Shown: piece by piece, positions 29,206 to 38,225 of the stretch
How positions within the stretch are numbered: position 1 is the first letter of the stretch
Layout: the number at the start of each line of letters is the position of its first letter
Assembly (NCBI RefSeq): GCF_022458895.1
Contig: NZ_JAINFL010000004.1
Location: 930,001-994,000, forward strand
Length of the DNA stretch: 64,000 nt
Reading direction: 5' to 3'
Source of the DNA: Roseihalotalea indica
Lineage (GTDB): Bacteria; Bacteroidota; Bacteroidia; Cytophagales; Cyclobacteriaceae
Position numbers and translations under genes: made by a program
The notes under the pieces: generated by a model
The model's input: the letters and a program-made list of their open reading frames with translations, nothing else
Databases searched by the model: none
What the model was told of the DNA's origin: nothing

Positions 29206-29661
29206 ATGGCAACATTCACTCTCAACATCAATGGAAAGAACCAACAGGTAGACGTGGACCCAGCGACTCCCATGCTGTGGGTACTTCGGGACCATTTAAA
29301 ACTGGTCGGTACCAAATACGGTTGCGGCATCGCCCAATGCGGCGCCTGCACCATCCATCTCAATGGTACCGCCGTCCGCTCCTGTCAGTTACCGGTGTCG
29401 GCTGTGAGCGATCAGGCGGTTACTACCATTGAAGGCTTATCCGAAGAAGGCGACCACCCGGTGCAGAAAGCCTGGCTGGAGGTGGATGTGCCCCAATGCG
29501 GCTACTGCCAGGCCGGGCAGATCATGAGCGCGGCTGCCCTGTTAAAGAGCACCCCTAACCCCAGTGATGAAGAGATTGAAAACGCCATGAATGGTAATAT
29601 CTGCCGTTGTGGAACCTATGTGCGAATCAAACAGGCCATTAAAACCGCTACCACACTTTAA
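29206..29661 (+). CDS. [2Fe-2S]-binding subunit of a molybdenum hydroxylase (IorA-like)
   Basis: 151 residues, no signal peptide. N-terminal plant-ferredoxin-like cluster: Cys40, Cys45 and Cys48 in [14 protein letters not shown], with the fourth Cys at SCQLP. The C-terminal cluster has [10 protein letters not shown] and [11 protein letters not shown]. Both cluster sites are complete, as in the small subunit of isoquinoline 1-oxidoreductase and related aldehyde oxidases. The large subunit begins 12 bases after the stop. It should transfer electrons from the molybdenum centre and be carried out with the Tat-exported partner. Substrate unknown. Confidence 0.95.
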   Translation: MATFTLNINGKNQQVDVDPATPMLWVLRDHLKLVGTKYGCGIAQCGACTIHLNGTAVRSCQLPVSAVSDQAVTTIEGLSEEGDHPVQKAWLEVDVPQCGYCQAGQIMSAAALLKSTPNPSDEEIENAMNGNICRCGTYVRIKQAIKTATTL

Positions 29662-29673
29662 ACATCTCAACCC

Positions 29674-31932
29674 ATGACACTCATAAAGACCAACATCAAC
29701 CGACGATCTTTCATGAAGGTTTCTGCCCTGGCCGGTGGAGGCATGGTGCTGAGCTTTAGCTGGCTGGCCGGCTGCAAGCCCAAACCCGAAGAAGCTCTGA
29801 CTCTTCCTGAAGAATGGTTTGACCTGAACAACTACATCAAAATCGGTGACAATGGCGTCGTGAGCCTGATGTCGCCTAACCCCGAATTCGGCTCCAATGT
29901 CAAGACATCCATGCCGATGATCCTGGCAGATGAGTTGGATGTTGATTGGAAAAACGTGATCGTAGAACAGGCCGATTTTTTCCCTGAGCGCTTTGACCGT
30001 CAGTTCACCGGCGGCAGCCAGGGTATCCGCCAAGGCTGGACCCCACTGCGGACTGCCGGTGCTACGGCTCGACAGATGTTGGTCAATGCCGCCGCCCAGA
30101 AATGGGGTGTTTCGGCTGAAGAAATTACCACTGAAGCAGGAACTCTGCACCATCAAGCGAGCAATAAGAAAGCCGGTTACGGGGAAATGGCTTCGCTAGC
30201 TGCCACCCTTCAGGTACCTGAAGAAGTTGCAACCAAAGAGATAAAAGACTTTAAGATCATCGGTACTTCTCGTAAAAACGTGGAAGGAAAGAACATAGTG
30301 ACCGGTAAACCCATGTTCGGGATGGATCATACTCCCGAAGGAACGCTGATTGCCATGATAGCTCATCCTCCGGCTTTTGGCATGAAAGTGAAGTCGGTGG
30401 ATGCCGCTGAAGCGAAAGCCATGCCCGGTATCAAAGATGTGTTCGCTTTCCAGACCCTCTCAGACGATTACAAAAGAAACGGCTTCGATACCACTACCTT
30501 TACCGAGTTGGTAGCCATTGTAGGAAACTCTACCTGGGAGGTGATGAACGCCAAGAAAGCGCTAAAAGTAGAGTGGGAAGAAGCCGCGGATAAGAATGTG
30601 GTGGTGCAGGGCTGGAGTGGAGAAGAATCCCTGTTGATTCCCGGCGGCATCGAGAGCACCGAGGGACACAATGCTCAAATGGCCGAAATGGCAAAGAAAA
30701 CCGCCGAAGTGCTCCGAAAAGACGGCGACCCGGAAGCGGCTTTTCAGCATGCGGCTAAAGTGCTCAAGCGAACGTATAACGCCCCCTATCTATCTCACAA
30801 CTGTATGGAGCCAGTCAACTGTTTTGCCCATGTCACGGCAGACAAAGCGGAGCTATACGGTCCCATTCAGGCTCCTGAGTTTATTATGCAGGCCCTGTCC
30901 GCTACCTTAGGTATAGCCAGAGAAAATATCAATATCAAGCTGGCCCGTATGGGCGGGGGCTTTGGTCAGCGGGCCTACGGACATCATATGGTAGAAGCCG
31001 CTGTCATCTCCCAGAAGATGAACGCACCCGTCAAGATGATGTACTCCCGGGAGGATGATATGACCTACGGCATCTACCGACCGACTTATACCGCCACGTA
31101 CCGCGCAGCCCTGGACGAGAACAATAATCTGATCGCCTTCCATGTCAAAGGCGGGGGAATACCCGAACACCCGGTGGCGGCCAACCGCTTTCCGGCCGGG
31201 GCTGTAGATAATTACCTGGCTGAAGGCTGGAAGCTCAACTCCAATATCACCATCGGAGCCTTCCGCGCACCTCGTTCCAATTTTATTGGCGGAGCGGAGC
31301 AATCTTTCCTGGACGAGCTAGCCGAGCTGGCAGAAAAAGATCCTATCGAATTTCGCCTCGAGCTGCTGGAACGTGCTAAAAACAACCCGGTAGGCACTGA
31401 CAACGACTATGACCCGGAACGCTACGCCGGAGTGCTAAAATTGGTACGGGAGAAATCCCAATGGGATACTTCTCAGGGCAATGTCCACCGGGGCATAGCA
31501 GCTTATTTCTGCCACAATACCTACGTAGCTGAGGTCCTTGATTTGAATATGGAGAACAACACCCCCGTCATTGAAAATGTGTATGCAGCAGTAGATTGTG
31601 GCGTCGTTATCAACCCTGATGCGGCCCGAAATATGGGAGAAGGTGGTATTGTGGATGGTATCGGAAATGCATTGTTCGGGCAAATGACCTTCGTGGACGG
31701 AGTGCCCCAGAAAAGCAACTTCGATAAATACCGCATGATCCGGCAGAAAGAGGCTCCTAGGCACATTGAGGTTCATTTCGTGGAGAACGATCATGACCCG
31801 ACTGGGCTGGGCGAACCCTTGTTTCCGCCGGTGTTTGCTGCGGTAGCCAATGCATTATATAAGGCTACCGGCAAGCGATTTTATAACCAGCCCTTCCTTC
31901 AGGATCTGCAAACTTCGGAATTGAAGATGTAA
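29674..31932 (+). CDS. Molybdopterin-binding large subunit of a molybdenum hydroxylase (IorB-like), Tat-exported
   Basis: 752 residues. The N-terminal Tat signal NRRSFMK (Arg10-Arg11) is followed by a hydrophobic stretch and a lipobox (LAGC, Cys34), so it is probably a Tat lipoprotein. The xanthine-dehydrogenase-family domain has the cofactor loops GGGFGQRAYGHH and FRAPRSNFIGGAEQSF, and near the end GLGEP with the catalytic Glu typical of molybdenum hydroxylases. No FAD subunit gene is adjacent, as in the two-subunit isoquinoline 1-oxidoreductase type that passes electrons to a cytochrome or quinone. It oxidises an aldehyde or N-heterocycle outside the cytoplasm; which one is not known. Confidence 0.94.
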   Translation: MTLIKTNINRRSFMKVSALAGGGMVLSFSWLAGCKPKPEEALTLPEEWFDLNNYIKIGDNGVVSLMSPNPEFGSNVKTSMPMILADELDVDWKNVIVEQADFFPERFDRQFTGGSQGIRQGWTPLRTAGATARQMLVNAAAQKWGVSAEEITTEAGTLHHQASNKKAGYGEMASLAATLQVPEEVATKEIKDFKIIGTSRKNVEGKNIVTGKPMFGMDHTPEGTLIAMIAHPPAFGMKVKSVDAAEAKAMPGIKDVFAFQTLSDDYKRNGFDTTTFTELVAIVGNSTWEVMNAKKALKVEWEEAADKNVVVQGWSGEESLLIPGGIESTEGHNAQMAEMAKKTAEVLRKDGDPEAAFQHAAKVLKRTYNAPYLSHNCMEPVNCFAHVTADKAELYGPIQAPEFIMQALSATLGIARENINIKLARMGGGFGQRAYGHHMVEAAVISQKMNAPVKMMYSREDDMTYGIYRPTYTATYRAALDENNNLIAFHVKGGGIPEHPVAANRFPAGAVDNYLAEGWKLNSNITIGAFRAPRSNFIGGAEQSFLDELAELAEKDPIEFRLELLERAKNNPVGTDNDYDPERYAGVLKLVREKSQWDTSQGNVHRGIAAYFCHNTYVAEVLDLNMENNTPVIENVYAAVDCGVVINPDAARNMGEGGIVDGIGNALFGQMTFVDGVPQKSNFDKYRMIRQKEAPRHIEVHFVENDHDPTGLGEPLFPPVFAAVANALYKATGKRFYNQPFLQDLQTSELKM

Positions 31933-32225
31933 GAGAACTAGAGCCAGGAGCTAAGAAACCGCTTATTTGAACTATGTTTAAATGCTAGAGGTAACAGTAT
32001 CTTGAGAAATTGGGAAGTAGTGTAACTTGTGCTTATTATACTGCGATGACCAAAACTATAAGTTACAATCACAAAATTACAGGACTTAAAGCAGAATAAT
32101 ACTATTTTCCTTGACAAGACTATCTGGTGTGAGTTACGTTTTAAATATGAAAATAATAAAGCAAGGTCCGCTACTTCTTTTTCCGCCGATTCTGCCGGCT
32201 TAGCTTACTCTCTTTTAAATACTGA

Positions 32226-32492
32226 TTAGCCTGAATAAAAACGCTCATCAAAAGGAAGAGCTGGCCGGTTGACTTCACTCCTTTGATCATAATCCGGATG
32301 CATAGCGTTTACTACCATATTGTAGTTCCCAGACACTACAACGGTGGAAGCCAGAATAGATTTAGAGAGTCCCACATGTGATTGCAGTGCACTAAAATAG
32401 CCGATATCAATTCCCTCATCTCGTAGATAGGTATGATTTACATTATCCAGAATAACTACCAGGTTTTGACTACTATCAGGTTGAAGCGTCAT
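32226..32492 (-). CDS. Hypothetical small protein, doubtful
   Basis: 88 codons with ATG start, no signal peptide or membrane helix, and no family I recognise. It sits alone on the minus strand in the gap between the large molybdenum subunit and the third sigma factor, surrounded by AT-rich DNA. The translation is evenly mixed and not strongly biased, so it could be a genuine gene, a remnant of a longer one, or chance. Confidence 0.35.
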   Translation of the reverse strand: MTLQPDSSQNLVVILDNVNHTYLRDEGIDIGYFSALQSHVGLSKSILASTVVVSGNYNMVVNAMHPDYDQRSEVNRPALPFDERFYSG

Positions 32493-32621
32493 ATTTTCTT
32501 TAATAGGGACACAGAAATTTCGAGATTAAGATCAGAAAATTCCGCATTTACTTATAAAATATAACTCATTGATAAAAAAGAGTTGCATTACTTAAACTGA
32601 GCGAGCTGCAACGAACGCCAG

Positions 32622-32760
32622 CAGTGAATATTAAAAACACAAAAGAATACAGAGGTTATTGCTTCACATCCAAGCATTATCGCCGTAGTTTGGGCATACA
32701 GCTCGTTATCCTTAAATGATAGAAGACTCTACAGTGTATATTGAAAATACAAAAAATATA
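32622..32760. repeat. Weak direct repeat upstream of the third sigma factor
   Basis: About 29 bases starting CAGTG-ATATT at 32622 recur at 32732 with 21 of 29 positions alike. The first 19 bases match best. AT-rich, so chance is possible; a tandem regulatory site is the alternative. Nothing else is seen between 32493 and 32795. Confidence 0.3.
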
Positions 32761-32795
32761 AGTAGCTTAAATGCATATTCTCTTTTCATGGCTTT

Positions 32796-33452
32796 ATGAA
32801 AGTCTATCAATTATCCTTTTCTCATGCATCCCACCTTGATCCAGATTCTGAGCAGTTAGGTTCAGGTATTTCTGAAGCACAAATCTGGATTAACTTTAAA
32901 AATGGAAGCGAAGAGGCGTACCGCTACATATACACTAACCACTTTTCAACTTTATTTAATTACGGTCGGCAGTTTTGCCCCAATACCGAACTGGTAAAAG
33001 ACTGCATTCAGGAGGTATTTGTCACTATATGGCAATCCAAAGAGCAACTGAGCAATACTGACTCTATCAAATATTATTTGTTCCGAGCCTTGAAGCGAAG
33101 TATTGCCCAGGCCATGAAAAAAGCGCACAAGCGTCATCAACTCTACGCGCAAGTTCGTCCGTTTGAAAGTCTGCCGTCCATAGAAGAGCGGATGATTCTA
33201 TCTCAGGCCGCCGATGAGCAGAAAAGCAAAATACGGCAGGCGGTCAATGCCTTATCGGACAAACAACGGGAAGCTATCTTCTTACTGTTTTATGAAAACC
33301 TCTCGTACCCCCAAATCGCCGACTTGCTTTCCATAGAAGTTAAAACTGCCCGCAACCTAGTAGGCAAAGCGCTTCAATCCCTTCGCAAGCAACTTAAATT
33401 CGTATTCTTTTTTGGTTTCACAGTTCTGATGGATTGGCTACTACAAGGGTAG
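32796..33452 (+). CDS. ECF RNA polymerase sigma factor (set 3)
   Basis: 218 residues, ATG start. Region 2: YRYIYTNHFSTLFNYGRQF, CIQEVFVTIWQSKEQL, YYLFRALKRSIAQAM. Region 4: VNALSDKQREAIFLLFYENLSYPQIADLLSIEVKTARNLV. The final residues form a hydrophobic tail, FVFFFGFTVLMDWLLQG, of about 17 residues, which standard sigma factors lack. First gene of a rightward sigma/FecR/SusC/SusD/sulfatase locus. The gap to FecR, 202 bp, is longer than in the other two sets. Confidence 0.94.
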   Translation: MKVYQLSFSHASHLDPDSEQLGSGISEAQIWINFKNGSEEAYRYIYTNHFSTLFNYGRQFCPNTELVKDCIQEVFVTIWQSKEQLSNTDSIKYYLFRALKRSIAQAMKKAHKRHQLYAQVRPFESLPSIEERMILSQAADEQKSKIRQAVNALSDKQREAIFLLFYENLSYPQIADLLSIEVKTARNLVGKALQSLRKQLKFVFFFGFTVLMDWLLQG

Positions 33453-33654
33453 TAATAACCCAGAACTAAGCGCATCTGCCGTCCTATCATGCTGCATTTT
33501 TCTCAAACATCTCTCCTATTTATTAAAAATTCATCAACAGAATAGAGGGTAATTTAGATGTCCACTACTAATTAACCTTTTTTTCTTCCGAAGCAGGGCA
33601 AAATGCTATACACACTTCTTTATCTATATAAAGAACGCCTACTAATCTTTGCCC

Positions 33655-34680
33655 ATGAAATACCGGGATTTCTCTTACCAGGATTTTGTTGAAGATGCTT
33701 ACTTCCGACAGTGGATTTATCAGCCTGATGAGGCGAGTAATCACTTCTGGAAAAACTGGCTGACGCAGCATCCCGAAAAGCAGGAGGACGTTGAACAGGC
33801 CCGGCTCATATTGCTGTCGGTACAGTTCAAACAGTATTCGGTTTCAGCGAAGGAAGAAAATGAGGTCTGGAATCAGATTCTCCAGCAACGAAATGCTGCT
33901 CGCCAGCCCAGCCTTGATACTCATTCAGCACAGATCCCCCGATGGAAAAGTAGCCTCACGTGGGGCTCGGCAGTAGCTGCCTCAGTAGCATTACTGCTGC
34001 TGGCCTATGTCTGGTGGGCTCGCCCGGAAGAAACGGTATATACGGCCGAGTTCGGGACCACCCGCACCATCATACTTACCGACCAAAGTACCGTGGAGTT
34101 AAATGCCAATTCTACACTCCGAGTAACATCGGGTTGGGCCCGTAATCGGGAAGTGTGGTTAGAGGGGGAAGCGTTTTTTGAAATTCAACCCAAAGAAACC
34201 CAAGCCGGCCAGCGAATGCCTTTTCTGGTGCATACCAATGAGTTAATCGTGGAAGTCTTGGGTACTGAATTTAACGTCCTTACCCGCCGGGGCGAAACCC
34301 AGGTGGGGCTACAAAGCGGCAAAGTTAAACTTGCATTGAACACCCAGGATTCGTCAAACGTAGAGATGCAACCCGGTGACTGGATAGCTTTTTCGGAGAA
34401 TAACGAACAACTGAAAAAGGAAACCGTCGCCTCAGATGCCTATACCGCCTGGCGAAATCACGGCTTTTTGTTTGACGAACATACTCTCAGCAAAGTGAAA
34501 ACAATGCTTGAGGATTACTACGGCTATTCAATTCACTTTGATGATGCGGAGTTAGCCCAACGCACCTTTAGCGGAAAGTTTCCCGCCGACCGCCTAGACT
34601 TGTTACTGCAGGCCATTCAGGCGACACTGGACGTAAAAATAAAAAGAACAGACGATGAAATACTGATTTCCGAAAAATAG
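33655..34680 (+). CDS. FecR-family anti-sigma factor (set 3)
   Basis: 341 residues from ATG 33655 (MKYRDF); two residues earlier a TTG also opens the frame. N-terminal cytoplasmic part, one membrane helix around residues 102-120 (WGSAVAASVALLLLAYVWW), then FecR domain (TIILTDQSTVELNANSTLRV, VWLEGEAFFEIQ, VEVLGTEFNVLTRRG, LQSGKVKLAL) and DUF4974-type tail (GFLFDEHTLSKVKTMLEDYYG). It couples the third SusC to its sigma factor, so the locus is expected to be induced by its own substrate. Confidence 0.94.
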   Translation: MKYRDFSYQDFVEDAYFRQWIYQPDEASNHFWKNWLTQHPEKQEDVEQARLILLSVQFKQYSVSAKEENEVWNQILQQRNAARQPSLDTHSAQIPRWKSSLTWGSAVAASVALLLLAYVWWARPEETVYTAEFGTTRTIILTDQSTVELNANSTLRVTSGWARNREVWLEGEAFFEIQPKETQAGQRMPFLVHTNELIVEVLGTEFNVLTRRGETQVGLQSGKVKLALNTQDSSNVEMQPGDWIAFSENNEQLKKETVASDAYTAWRNHGFLFDEHTLSKVKTMLEDYYGYSIHFDDAELAQRTFSGKFPADRLDLLLQAIQATLDVKIKRTDDEILISEK

Positions 34681-34695
34681 AAAATACAACATAAG

Positions 34696-34725
34696 TCTGT
34701 CGGATACGGCGCACATTCCGGCAGA
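34696..34725. terminator. Hairpin between fecR and susC (set 3)
   Basis: TCTGTCGGA (34696-34704) faces TCCGGCAGA (34717-34725), one G-U pair, 12-base loop. It corresponds in position to the hairpin of set 1 between FecR and SusC. Confidence 0.45.
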
Positions 34726-34765
34726 TGATAAACCTAGTACTCACCTCTAATATACACCTAAAACT

Positions 34766-37700
34766 ATGAACAAATGTTACCTTTTTGTGGTAGCTGGTTT
34801 GATCCTATTCGTATGGACCCATTCGGGACATAGCCAGCAACTCGCCACCAACACATCACCGGTTTACAAAAGCCCGGGTTCGGATGATAAAGACGTCCAG
34901 GATCAATCTGAGTCATTATCTTCAGCCATCAAGAAACTGGCTTCTCACTTCCAGGTAAGTATTTCGTACGATCCGGCTATACTACAGGAAAAGACCGCCG
35001 CCAAACCGTCCCGCTTAGAAGGAAGCCTGGATGAAAATCTGAAGGCATTGCTAAAACCGCATCAGTTGCAATTCCGGAAGCTGGAGGAAGGCTACTACGT
35101 GATCCAGCCCACCAAGCAAATCAATACCATCCGGAAATCCACCCCTCGGGAAGAACCGGTAAAAAGGCCCACGCTCAATTTCACGATTAATCCGGCAAGC
35201 AAACCAGCATTGAGCAGTCCGGGCACGATTGATCAGACCATTAGTGGGCAGGTGCTGGATGGGGAAACCAGCGACCCGCTACCCGGAGTCAATGTGCTGG
35301 CGAAGGGCACCACCCAGGGCACCGTAACTGACATTAATGGAAATTTCAGGCTTACCGTAGGCGACGATGTGACCACGCTGGTCTTTTCATCCATTGGTTA
35401 CCTGACCAAAGAAGCACCGATTGATGCCAGTAACTCCCTGAATATCACCCTGATGCCGGATGTACAATCCTTATCCGAAGTAGTGGTGGTGGGTTACAGC
35501 ACCAAGCGACAGTCGGAACTATCCTCTTCGGTAGCCACTGTGGAGTCGGAAGAATTAAAGGAAGGGGTGATATCCCAGAACCTGGGAAATATGCTACAGG
35601 GAAAGGTCTCCGGATTAACCATTTCCAACTCAGGCGGCAGACCGGGCGACGACACCAATATCGTGATACGCGGGGTTGGCTCCATTGGGGCAGGCTACGA
35701 ACCGCTGTATGTGGTGGATGGGGTAATCGGCGGCTCGGCCAACCCTATGGACATTGAATCGGTCACAGTGCTGAAAGATGCAGCAGCTACCGGACTATAC
35801 GGTTCACGGGCGGCCAATGGGGTGATTATCATTACCACCAAGCAGGGGAAAAGCGGGGAAACAAAAGTCAGCTATTCCGCCTCGGCTGGCCCAACCTACC
35901 ACCGCTACGGCAATATTGAAATGATGAATTCTGCCGAGCTCTACGACCGCCAGCGCATGGGTTTCCAAAACTTCTACGACGCACAGGTAGCCGCGGGCGA
36001 TCCTAATTTCACCGACATTCCGTTTGAGCAGTACCTGGAAAATGTACTTCCCTCATCGTTGCTGGAAAACGATACCGACTGGCAATCGCTGCTTACCCGC
36101 ACCGGATACGTGAATCAGCACCAATTATCAATATCGGGCGGCAATGAGAAGACGACCTTTTACGTAAGCGGAAATTATTATTACGAGCAGGGTACGATCC
36201 TTTCTACCGATTATCGCAACCTGAACTTCCGAACCAACCTGACCCACAAAATCTCGGATCGGTTTACCTTGCATACCCGAATCAATGCCGGGGCGGATAA
36301 ACGGCCCAATGAGCCGCTGGGCGGGCAGGAAGGCACCATGGCCCAGTTTTATAACAACGTACCCTGGGACCCGGCCTTTGAGGAAGATGGTGTTACTCCT
36401 TACAACCCTTCGGGCGATGGAAATAACTGGATAGGAAATGCGCGGTCCAACTACTTTTTTAACAAAGATCATCAGTCGGATTTCACCCGGAACAACCGGT
36501 TCAGCACCGATCTTCAACTGGATGTGGCACTGACCGACTGGATGAGTTTTTCCACGACTAACCGCTTAGGCTATATCGGTACTGATTGGCGACAGTTGTT
36601 GGACCGGGAACACCAGCTGGCCAATTTTGAGAATGGCCGCATCAGTGAGGAGAATACGAAGAATGTTTCCTTTCTCACGTCCAACCTGCTGAACATGAGC
36701 TATAGCTTCGGAGATCACAATCTGTCGGGGATTCTGGGTCAGGAATACAATTACATCAACAACTCGTTTACCGGAGCGGTGGGAATGGACCTGGCCCAGG
36801 GGCTAAGTGCGCTTAGTGCGGCGGGTAGTCCCAAATCCGTTTCGGGTAATATCACTGAAACCGGTTTTTTCTCGTATTTCGGTCAGTTAGACTATAATTA
36901 TCAGAACCGTTACTTTCTGGTAGGTTCTTTACGCCGAGATGCGTCATCCCGCTTTGGTGCCAACAACCGATGGGCTCCTTTTTACTCGGTAGGGGCATCC
37001 TGGAATATCAGCAACGAAAGCTTTTTGAGCAATGCATCCTGGATTGACTTATTAAAACTTAGAGCGAGCTACGGCACCACGGGCAATGCCAACATCGCGC
37101 CTTATCTCTCATTGGGCACCTATACATTTTCCACCGCCAGCACCTACAACGGTATTTCCGGGGCCCGACCGGCCCGTATTGAGAACCCGAACCTGACCTG
37201 GGAGATTGCTTACAGCACCAACATTGGTTTGGAGTTTGCCCTGCTGGACCGCATCCGGCTGGAGGTTGACGTATACAACCGGGAAAATAAATCACTGTTG
37301 CAAAACGTACCGCTCTCCGCTGCCAGCGGATTTACCGAGCAGCAAAGAAATGTGGGGTCGGTAAGAAACCGGGGGATTGACCTGAATTTGAGAACGGTGA
37401 ACCTGGACGGGCCTTTCCGTTGGGAAACCACCTTTAATGTAAACGTCAATAGAAACAAGGTGATGTCGCTGAACCAGGGCGAAGATATCGCCAGCGGCCA
37501 AATGCGGATTAGAGAAGGCTTGCCGCTACGGTATTTTTATATGAAAGAGTGGGCCGGGGTAGATCCGCAAACCGGCGATCCGCTCTGGGTTCGGTGGGAA
37601 GACGGCGAAGGCAATATCATTCAGGGTGCTGACAAACAGGAGCCAGCCAATATTACTACCACCAATGTATACAATCAGGCCAGCAATCTGTTCGTCCGCT

Positions 37701-38206
37701 CGGCTTACCCGGATTTTACCGGCGGTATTCGCAGCGATATGTTCTACAAGAATTTCTCGCTGAGCATGCTATTCAACTTCGCGATGGGGCAAAGCATCTA
37801 TTTTGCCGCCCGAGAACGTATTGATTCGGACAACAACAGCACCAACCAGAATCAGATGAAGCTGTATGAAGACTGGGTGCGCTGGGAAAAACCGGGCGAT
37901 ATTGCTACCCACCCTAAGCTACTAAGTGGAGGAAGCGCATCCAACGGAACCTCGTCGCGCTACCTGGAAGATGCCAGCTTCTTCAGGATACAAAACGTGC
38001 GCTTAGGATATACCTTCCCCGAACAACTGTACAAGTTTTCTAACCTACGGCTGTTTGCCAGTGTGGATTACCTGGCGGTATTCACCAAGTTTAGTGGTGC
38101 TGACCCGGACGTAAATATGGAGAACTCAGTGATCAATCAGGGAGCGAATAGCGCCCGCTACTCACCCACCCGGAAATTTTTGCTGGGAGTCAGTTTCAAT
38201 CTGTAA
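34766..38206 (+). CDS. SusC/RagA family TonB-dependent transporter with STN domain (set 3)
   Basis: 1146 residues: signal peptide to about 24, STN domain about 50-115 (a divergent one, LSSAIKKLASHFQVSISYD), and a 40-residue Pro/Lys linker before the carboxypeptidase-regulatory-like domain (about 157-230, LPGVNVLAKG, TDINGNF, FSSIGYL). Plug phrases follow (SEVVVVGYSTKRQSELSSSV, LYVVDGVIGG, VLKDAAATGLYGSRAANGV), then a barrel ending LLGVSFNL. Downstream SusD is 19 bp away and two sulfatases follow, so the imported ligand should be an oligosaccharide from a sulfated glycan. Confidence 0.96.
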   Translation: MNKCYLFVVAGLILFVWTHSGHSQQLATNTSPVYKSPGSDDKDVQDQSESLSSAIKKLASHFQVSISYDPAILQEKTAAKPSRLEGSLDENLKALLKPHQLQFRKLEEGYYVIQPTKQINTIRKSTPREEPVKRPTLNFTINPASKPALSSPGTIDQTISGQVLDGETSDPLPGVNVLAKGTTQGTVTDINGNFRLTVGDDVTTLVFSSIGYLTKEAPIDASNSLNITLMPDVQSLSEVVVVGYSTKRQSELSSSVATVESEELKEGVISQNLGNMLQGKVSGLTISNSGGRPGDDTNIVIRGVGSIGAGYEPLYVVDGVIGGSANPMDIESVTVLKDAAATGLYGSRAANGVIIITTKQGKSGETKVSYSASAGPTYHRYGNIEMMNSAELYDRQRMGFQNFYDAQVAAGDPNFTDIPFEQYLENVLPSSLLENDTDWQSLLTRTGYVNQHQLSISGGNEKTTFYVSGNYYYEQGTILSTDYRNLNFRTNLTHKISDRFTLHTRINAGADKRPNEPLGGQEGTMAQFYNNVPWDPAFEEDGVTPYNPSGDGNNWIGNARSNYFFNKDHQSDFTRNNRFSTDLQLDVALTDWMSFSTTNRLGYIGTDWRQLLDREHQLANFENGRISEENTKNVSFLTSNLLNMSYSFGDHNLSGILGQEYNYINNSFTGAVGMDLAQGLSALSAAGSPKSVSGNITETGFFSYFGQLDYNYQNRYFLVGSLRRDASSRFGANNRWAPFYSVGASWNISNESFLSNASWIDLLKLRASYGTTGNANIAPYLSLGTYTFSTASTYNGISGARPARIENPNLTWEIAYSTNIGLEFALLDRIRLEVDVYNRENKSLLQNVPLSAASGFTEQQRNVGSVRNRGIDLNLRTVNLDGPFRWETTFNVNVNRNKVMSLNQGEDIASGQMRIREGLPLRYFYMKEWAGVDPQTGDPLWVRWEDGEGNIIQGADKQEPANITTTNVYNQASNLFVRSAYPDFTGGIRSDMFYKNFSLSMLFNFAMGQSIYFAARERIDSDNNSTNQNQMKLYEDWVRWEKPGDIATHPKLLSGGSASNGTSSRYLEDASFFRIQNVRLGYTFPEQLYKFSNLRLFASVDYLAVFTKFSGADPDVNMENSVINQGANSARYSPTRKFLLGVSFNL

Positions 38207-38225
38207 AATCTAACAATAGAATCTC

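Noticed and set aside
29542..30156. 204-codon open frame on the - strand
   Set aside because: Antisense of the molybdenum hydroxylase genes; long only because of codon bias in the true genes.
32622..32760. CRISPR-like array from the repeated CAGTG-ATATT units
   Set aside because: Only two diverged copies with a 110-base step and no spacer regularity.
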